Shown here in pieces: positions 59,287 through 64,000 of a stretch of DNA of 64,000 bases (its first letter is position 1; each line of letters starts with the position of its first letter). The position numbers were made by a program, and so were the translations under genes. The stretch comes from Sinorhizobium terangae (GTDB lineage: Bacteria; Pseudomonadota; Alphaproteobacteria; Rhizobiales; Rhizobiaceae), in the NCBI RefSeq assembly GCF_009601505.1, contig NZ_WITC01000033.1, forward strand, positions 98,549 to 162,548, written 5' to 3'. The notes under the pieces were generated by a model. It was not told where the DNA came from and did no database searches. It saw only the letters and a program-made list of their open reading frames with translations.

Positions 59287-61526
59287 TCGATCCGGACGAA
59301 CCCTATAAGATCCAGATCGCCAAGCAGGCCAAGATCATCGAGGCCCTGATCAATCGGGCCGAGCGCGGTCATGAGGTCGGCGGCTCCGCCTATTCGCTCT
59401 TCGAATCCGCCATCGCCCTGCAGACGGAGGTCTGGGAAAAGACCAAGGACCTGGAAAAGGCTCTCGATACACTCGGCAGGGCGTCGACCGAGCTGGAGAT
59501 CGCCTATCAGACGCAGGAGCGTATCCAGAGAAACCTCGCCGATGCCATGGTGGCCATGGAAGACGGCCTTGCCCTCTTCTCCGAAGAGCGGTTGCAGGTC
59601 TGCAATGCCCAGTTCCGGAACCTGCTTCCCGACGTCGAGCCGCTGATCAAGCCCGGTCTCGGTTTCGACGACTATCTCGCGGCCGTCAATGCCAGCAAGT
59701 ATCTGAGCCGGGACGAAAACGGGGAGACCGGCCGTCGCCAGCCTCTGGTGAAGGAGCATGGGTCCGGCCAACGCTTTTCGTCCTTCGTCATGGAGTTGAG
59801 AAACGACCGCTGGTTTCAGATTTCCTACCGGCAGACCGGTTCCGGCAACATCACCGTGCTGCAGACCGAAATCACCGACATCGTGCGGGAGAACCGGCGC
59901 GAGAAGAACCGCCTGATCGACCAGCAGGCTCATTTCCTGCAGGCCGCATTCGATCACATGTCTCTCGGCATCTGCACGTTTTCGTCGCGCGGCGAGTTGC
60001 TGGTTCGCAACGAGCGTTTCGGCGAGCTTCTCGGCATACCGCTTTCGCTTCTGAAGAAGGGAAGTCCGTTCCAGCGCATCATCGAACATCTGGAACGTCA
60101 CGAGATCCTCGAGCGCAAGGGCCGACGGTCTAAATTCGCCAGCTGGTTCAAGGCCATGCGCCGCGGCGAGACGATGCAGGAACGGTGTCGGCGACGCGAC
60201 GGCATGAGTCTCGACATTCGCATCCACTCCTTGCCCGGCGACGGTTTCATCGTGTCGATCATGGACGTGACCGCAGAGACCCAAGCGGCAGCGCTTTTGG
60301 AACAACGTGTACAGGAGCGGACCGCCGAACTGACAGAGGCCAATCGCCTGCTGCAGATCCACGCGATTGAGCAAATCAAAATCGAGGCCGCGCTTCGGCA
60401 GGCCAAGGAGGCGGCCGAAACGGCCCATACATCGAAGACCCGCTTCCTGGCGGCGGCCAGCCATGACCTTCTTCAGCCGATCAATGCCGCGAAACTTTAT
60501 CTCTCGATGTTGACGGAGACGGCGGGGCAGCCTGGGGCGGAAGACGTGGTCGGCCGGCTCAAGCGGTCCTTCACCTCGATCGAATCGCTTCTGCAGGCGC
60601 TCCTCGATATTTCGCGCCTCGACAGCCCGGCGGCCGAGTTCAACATCGCGTCGTTCGAACTCGGAAGCCTGCTGCAGGGTCTCGCCGGGGATCTGGCGCC
60701 CCTGGCGACAGAAAAGGGGATAGAGCTTCGGATCGTCCCATCCACGCGCTGGGTCACGAGCGATCAGCGCTATCTGATGCGCTGCATCCAGAACCTGGTC
60801 GTGAACGCGATCCAGTACACGGAGCGTGGCCGTGTGCTGGTCGGTTGCCGGCTCAGCGGCAATCGGCTGCGGATCGAAGTGTGGGACACCGGTATCGGCA
60901 TTTCCGAGGAGGATCAGACGCGCATTTTCAACGAGTTCACCCGGGCCGGTGGCGCCGGAAAAGGCACGGGCATGGGGCTCGGGCTGTCGATCGTCGAGCG
61001 TGCCTGCCGGCATCTCGATCATCCTGTCCGGCTGGTGTCGCAGCCCGGCCGTGGTTCCGTCTTCTCGATCGAAGTGCCGCTTGCCGCGTCCGGCCGTGCC
61101 AGTTCCCGCGAAAACCCGATCATGGAGCAGGCGCTCGATGGCAGCCTCGATCTCATCGTCATGGTCGTCGAGAACGATCCCGACGAGCTTCACGCGATGA
61201 CGCAGGTGCTGGAAAGCTGGGGAGCAAGCGTTCTGGCGGCCGCCTCGACCGTCGATGCAGCGGCGCTGATGCAGGAAATCGGCACGGCGCCCGACATTCT
61301 GCTGGTCGACTATCAGCTGGACAATGGCGACAATGGGATAGAAACCATTCGTACGCTGCGCGCGCTTGCGGGGATTGAAATCCCCGCGATCATCATTTCT
61401 GCCAACCGGCAGCGCGAATTCCTGCAGCTTTGCAACGAAATGTCGTTCGCCTTGCTCACCAAGCCGGTGCAACTGGTGCGGCTGCGGGCACTGATCGACT
61501 GGAAAACCCGGGCGCGCGTGGCGTGA
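59283..61526 (+). CDS. Soluble PAS hybrid histidine kinase/response regulator (NahK/ErcS'-type)
   Basis: A 747-residue hybrid kinase with no membrane segment. An N-terminal coiled coil (about 45-95) precedes two PAS-like domains (about 90-205 and 220-335), a linker coiled coil, the HisKA domain with H-box FLAAASHDLLQPINAAKLYL (about 397), and HATPase_c with N-box QNLVVNAIQYT, DTGIGI and GMGLGLSIV. The C-terminal receiver (about 625-740) has DILLVDYQLDNGDNG and the lysine in LLTKPVQ. The start is GTG 59283, overlapping the FIST stop. The architecture matches the NahK/ErcS' group, which works with FIST proteins and NarL-type regulators. The FIST partner probably supplies the ligand signal. Confidence 0.93.
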   Translation: MIDPDEPYKIQIAKQAKIIEALINRAERGHEVGGSAYSLFESAIALQTEVWEKTKDLEKALDTLGRASTELEIAYQTQERIQRNLADAMVAMEDGLALFSEERLQVCNAQFRNLLPDVEPLIKPGLGFDDYLAAVNASKYLSRDENGETGRRQPLVKEHGSGQRFSSFVMELRNDRWFQISYRQTGSGNITVLQTEITDIVRENRREKNRLIDQQAHFLQAAFDHMSLGICTFSSRGELLVRNERFGELLGIPLSLLKKGSPFQRIIEHLERHEILERKGRRSKFASWFKAMRRGETMQERCRRRDGMSLDIRIHSLPGDGFIVSIMDVTAETQAAALLEQRVQERTAELTEANRLLQIHAIEQIKIEAALRQAKEAAETAHTSKTRFLAAASHDLLQPINAAKLYLSMLTETAGQPGAEDVVGRLKRSFTSIESLLQALLDISRLDSPAAEFNIASFELGSLLQGLAGDLAPLATEKGIELRIVPSTRWVTSDQRYLMRCIQNLVVNAIQYTERGRVLVGCRLSGNRLRIEVWDTGIGISEEDQTRIFNEFTRAGGAGKGTGMGLGLSIVERACRHLDHPVRLVSQPGRGSVFSIEVPLAASGRASSRENPIMEQALDGSLDLIVMVVENDPDELHAMTQVLESWGASVLAAASTVDAAALMQEIGTAPDILLVDYQLDNGDNGIETIRTLRALAGIEIPAIIISANRQREFLQLCNEMSFALLTKPVQLVRLRALIDWKTRARVA

Positions 61527-61596
61527 AACAAACACCGACAAAGGTCTCCGGTGATTTTGCCGCAGGCCTTGCTAGGCTCATGCAGAAACTCATACT

Positions 61597-61678
61597 CTAC
61601 AGCGCCCTTTGCGCGTCTGATTAGACGCGTGGCGCTGTAGCGCCACAGCGTCGCGTCTCCGGCAAGGCGCGACGCTGT
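61597..61678 (+). repeat. Repeat copy D (GC-rich half) plus a second hairpin, terminator-like
   Basis: CTACAGCGCC (61597-61606) pairs with GGCGCTGTAG (61631-61640) and encloses CGCGTCT-GATT-AGACGCG (61612-61629), the same module as in copies A-C. Directly after it ACAGCGTCGCG (61645-61655) pairs with CGCGACGCTGT (61668-61678). The AT-rich module of the full element is absent. The tandem hairpins end the FIST/kinase unit 70 bases past its stop and precede the next gene's ribosome site. Confidence 0.8.
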
Positions 61679-61695
61679 AGGACGGGAGGTCTGTG

Positions 61696-62373
61696 ATGCG
61701 TCTTCTTCTCCTTTTCGCTCTGTTCCTGCTTGGAATGGGCCATGGGCCGGCCGCGGCTGCCGAAACTTATGAGCTTCTCTTCCGCTCGACGGCACTGAAG
61801 GGGCTTGAGGCGGTGCCGGGTGAGAGCGAAACCGGGCAGGGCACCATTGTCTACGACAAGGTCATCTCCGGTACCGATGTCGGGCAGGCCGCCGGCAGCT
61901 TCGGCATCGGCCTGAAGATCAAGCCCGACGGCAATGTCGCCATGACGCTCCATCAGGGTACCCGGTCCCGCGCGCTCGGCAATTATCCGGCCTCGGTCGG
62001 CAATCCCCTGATCATGTACTTCCTTGAAAGCGTGCTTGCCGACATCGCCGCGCAATCGGGCGGCAGCCCCTTCTATATGCGCAACCGGATCAAGGAGGCC
62101 CTGCTGCGGGATGCAGACGTCGTGCCCGTATCGGTCCACTACCAGAACCGCGAGGTCGCCGCGCGGGAGGTGACGATCCGGCCGTTCACGAATGACAAGG
62201 CGCGCGAGAAGATGGGCCGATTTGCCGAACTGGCGCTTGCGGTCACCGTCTCGGAAGACATTCCTGGCTGGTACTATTCGCTGGTTGCCACCGTGCCGGC
62301 GGCCGCTGGCGGGGCAGAGGCCGGATATACCAACGCGATTACCCTGAAACAGGCGGGGGAGGAACAGCCATGA
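61696..62373 (+). CDS. Exported protein of unknown function
   Basis: A 225-residue protein with a Sec signal peptide (1-23, LLLLFALFLLGMGHGPAAAA before ETYEL). The mature part is beta-rich by eye, with GQGTIVYDKVISGTDVGQAA, LHQGTRSRALGNYPASVGNP and VPVSVHYQNREVAAREVTIR; I do not recognise the family. GGAGGT lies five bases before ATG 61696 (a GTG at 61693 is also in frame). It overlaps the next gene by four bases (ATGA). Its place between a FIST/kinase system and formaldehyde dehydrogenase suggests a periplasmic part of alcohol/C1 oxidation, which is inference from position only. Confidence 0.8.
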   Translation: MRLLLLFALFLLGMGHGPAAAAETYELLFRSTALKGLEAVPGESETGQGTIVYDKVISGTDVGQAAGSFGIGLKIKPDGNVAMTLHQGTRSRALGNYPASVGNPLIMYFLESVLADIAAQSGGSPFYMRNRIKEALLRDADVVPVSVHYQNREVAAREVTIRPFTNDKAREKMGRFAELALAVTVSEDIPGWYYSLVATVPAAAGGAEAGYTNAITLKQAGEEQP

Positions 62374-62723
62374 TACGGGGGACTCTATCCGCGCTGGCAA
62401 TTGTAGCAGCCGCGGTGCCGGCAAGCGGACAAAGCATTTCGGAGCGCCTGAACGACTATCCGACCGAGGCGCGCGCCGACTATGTGTTCGGTTGCATGGC
62501 GACCAACGGCCAGAGCCGGGCGGCATTGGGCAAATGTGCCTGCTCGATCGATGTGATCGCTTCCATTTTGCCCTATGACAAGTACGTCCAGGCCGAGACC
62601 GTGCTGTCTCTCCAGCAGGTGGGCGGTGAACAGACGGCCATGTTCAAGTCGGCGGCTGTGCCGCGCACGATGGTGGCCGACCTGAGACGCGCCCAGGCAG
62701 AGGCGGAGATGCTGTGTTTCTGA
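62370..62723 (+). CDS. Small exported cysteine-containing protein of unknown function
   Basis: A 117-residue protein with a signal peptide (1-20, cleavage after ASG) and a mature part of about 97 residues holding four cysteines: one in VFGCMATNG, two in GKCACSID and one at the penultimate position (EMLCF). Even cysteine number and spacing suggest two disulfides in the periplasm. Coupled by ATGA overlap to the exported protein upstream. No family recognised; co-translation suggests the two act together. Confidence 0.78.
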   Translation: MIRGTLSALAIVAAAVPASGQSISERLNDYPTEARADYVFGCMATNGQSRAALGKCACSIDVIASILPYDKYVQAETVLSLQQVGGEQTAMFKSAAVPRTMVADLRRAQAEAEMLCF

Positions 62724-62790
62724 TTCCGATGGCGTCTGTTCGATCGCTTCAAGCCGCACGAGCCGGCGTGTCTATGTAAAGAGATGTGGT

Positions 62791-63396
62791 TCAATCCGGC
62801 ATCTGCTTGAGCAGGATCTGGGCAATGGCATAGGCGCGCTTCTCCAGAAGCACCGGCGTTTCGCAGACATAGGTGAGCGCCTGCGCGCGTTCGCGGTAGA
62901 TGCGCTCGTCCCAGTCGATCTGTTCCTCCAGCTTGTCGATACGGTCGAAATTGGGATTTTTCTCGTGCGTAAGCTTGGCCATCTCGACGCGGCTGCCGTC
63001 GATCCGGGAGGAGAGCGCGATCTGGCTGCGGGAATAGCGGGCAATCCCGGCGATCAGCCGCTGTCGCGTGTCGGCGATTTTATCGAATACCGCGAGGAAG
63101 ATATTGCCGAGCAGTTGGCCGTCGACGGGGGCGTTCTTCTCGACGAAGGCCCGGACATGGGCCTCTGCCTCTTCGAGCGTAACCCGGCGAAGCGACACGA
63201 CCTCCACGAGTTCCTTTGCCGCGGGAGCAAGCGCCATGGGCGCTATCGGCTCGGGCCACATCAGGCTCGGCGAAAGGTTCTCGACCTTGCGCTGGATACA
63301 TGGCCAGTCGGGATCGGAAAAGTCGGCAGCAACTGCAAAACCGGGAGCTTGCGTCAGGCAAAGTGCCAGACCGAACGCATAACTGGCGGCTCTCAT
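62791..63396 (-). CDS. Exported helical protein of unknown function
   Basis: A 201-residue protein with a signal peptide (1-23, cleavage after AVA). The mature part has a WPCIQRKV motif near residue 32, ELVEVVSLRRVTLEEAEAHV, and a coiled helical region (about 105-175) with RQRLIAGIARYSRSQIALSS and KLEEQIDWDERIYRERAQAL, then one further cysteine in TYVCETP. Two cysteines may form a disulfide. It is convergent with the two small exported genes and divergent from formaldehyde dehydrogenase. Function unknown; a periplasmic structural or chaperone role for neighbouring oxidases is only a guess. Confidence 0.78.
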   Translation of the reverse strand: MRAASYAFGLALCLTQAPGFAVAADFSDPDWPCIQRKVENLSPSLMWPEPIAPMALAPAAKELVEVVSLRRVTLEEAEAHVRAFVEKNAPVDGQLLGNIFLAVFDKIADTRQRLIAGIARYSRSQIALSSRIDGSRVEMAKLTHEKNPNFDRIDKLEEQIDWDERIYRERAQALTYVCETPVLLEKRAYAIAQILLKQMPD

Positions 63397-63566
63397 CTTC
63401 GGTCCCCCTTCTCGAACGAGCGTCAGTATAGGCTGACCAAGAGAGAAGCCAAAGGTCGCGTTTTACACACTAAGGTCGCAATTGTCTTTGCGCCGTGGCG
63501 CGTCTGTAATCTCTGTACAAGGCCACATAAGGCCATCCTTACAGAACGCAGTTATCGGAGGCATCG

Positions 63567-64000
63567 ATGCGCACTCGCGCTGCTCTGGCTGTTGAAGCCG
63601 GAAAACCCCTTGTTGTGACCGAAGTCGAGCTCGAAGGCCCCCGCGCCGGCGAGGTGCTGGTCGAGGTCAAGGCGACCGGCATCTGCCACACCGATGATTT
63701 CACCCTCTCCGGTGCCGACCCGGAAGGGCTGTTCCCGGCGATCCTCGGCCACGAGGGCGCCGGTATCGTCGTCGACGTCGGCCCCGGCGTCACCAGCGTG
63801 AAGAAGGGCGACCACGTCATTCCGCTCTACACCCCGGAATGCCGCGCCTGCCCGTCCTGCCTCAGCCGCAAGACCAATCTGTGCACCGCCATCCGCGCCA
63901 CCCAGGGCCAGGGCGTCATGCCGGACGGCACCTCGCGGTTTTCGCTCAACGGGGAGAAGCTGCACCACTATATGGGCTGCTCGACCTTTGCGAACTTCAC
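63567..64000 (+). CDS. S-(hydroxymethyl)glutathione dehydrogenase (class III ADH), partial
   Basis: The first 144 codons of a class III alcohol dehydrogenase; the rest lies beyond the right edge. The catalytic-zinc segment [20 protein letters not shown] and [14 protein letters not shown], and the structural-zinc cysteines in [15 protein letters not shown], are all present, followed by the class III signature [16 protein letters not shown]. The enzyme oxidises the formaldehyde-glutathione adduct to S-formylglutathione with NAD. ATG 63567 has CGGAGG upstream. It marks a formaldehyde/C1 oxidation locus that probably continues to the right. Confidence 0.96.
   Translation, partial: MRTRAALAVEAGKPLVVTEVELEGPRAGEVLVEVKATGICHTDDFTLSGADPEGLFPAILGHEGAGIVVDVGPGVTSVKKGDHVIPLYTPECRACPSCLSRKTNLCTAIRATQGQGVMPDGTSRFSLNGEKLHHYMGCSTFANF

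Noticed and set aside
59199..61541. 780-codon frame on the reverse strand
   Set aside because: Fully antisense to the FIST-coupled hybrid kinase, which has all expected motifs; a GC-rich shadow frame.
1..64000. CRISPR arrays, tRNA or rRNA genes, insertion sequences
   Set aside because: No regularly spaced direct repeats, no cloverleaf-like sequence and no transposase-like protein were seen; the only repeats are the palindromic elements listed.

Overview
The window is high-GC alphaproteobacterial DNA. The gene content (many solute-binding-protein transport systems, each with its own regulator and catabolic enzymes), the GGAAC-N16/17-GTT type promoters and a mosaic palindromic intergenic repeat all suggest a Sinorhizobium/Ensifer-like member of the Rhizobiaceae, probably a chromid or megaplasmid (inferred; no replication genes, rRNA or tRNA are visible). 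Both ends cut through genes.

Layout. 1-1919: a lower-GC pair, a threonine-dehydratase-fold enzyme and an ornithine-cyclodeaminase/mu-crystallin enzyme, resembling EutBC or BhcB/BhcD pairs. 2150-19364: a large amine/amino-acid/peptide catabolic locus with two FAD oxidases, an Lrp regulator, a complete dipeptide-type ABC transporter, two HAD-II hydrolases, a class III aminotransferase, a GNAT, two aldehyde dehydrogenases and a tartrate/isopropylmalate-type dehydrogenase. 19365-20297: a decayed patch with a LuxR tail and half of a virginiamycin-B-lyase-like gene. 20384-29612: a carbohydrate/glycerophosphodiester locus with a UgpABCE-like transporter, a divergent LacI regulator, two glycerophosphodiester phosphodiesterase homologues and a sulfatase-superfamily hydrolase. 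29785-30375: a soxA-folD deletion chimera. 30665-37302: a LacI-controlled sugar ABC operon containing a GH172 (DUF2961) glycosidase, preceded by a striking overlapping operator array. 37579-42559: a GntR-dctPQM-idnD-like sugar-acid TRAP operon.

42794-53025 is a stress and repair island: a DUF2778 protein, Pcm, a coupled nucleotidyltransferase/metallophosphoesterase pair, a Pcm-erythromycin-esterase fusion, YihY, an FKBP and a three-gene envelope cassette ending in DUF3618. Four units have good matches to the EcfG/RpoE2 general-stress promoter. 53141-56941 encodes a Tat-exported molybdenum aldehyde oxidoreductase (PaoABC-like). 57383-64000 has a NarL-type response regulator, a FIST sensor protein and a soluble hybrid histidine kinase, then three small exported proteins of unknown function, then the start of glutathione-dependent formaldehyde dehydrogenase. 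This looks like the edge of a C1/alcohol oxidation locus.

The most interesting items are the RpoE2-linked nucleotidyltransferase/metallophosphoesterase pair and Pcm-Ere fusion, the phosphodiester locus with a GDPD lacking the normal HRG motif, the LacI operator array, the two gene remnants, and the uncharacterised exported proteins beside the FIST/kinase system.
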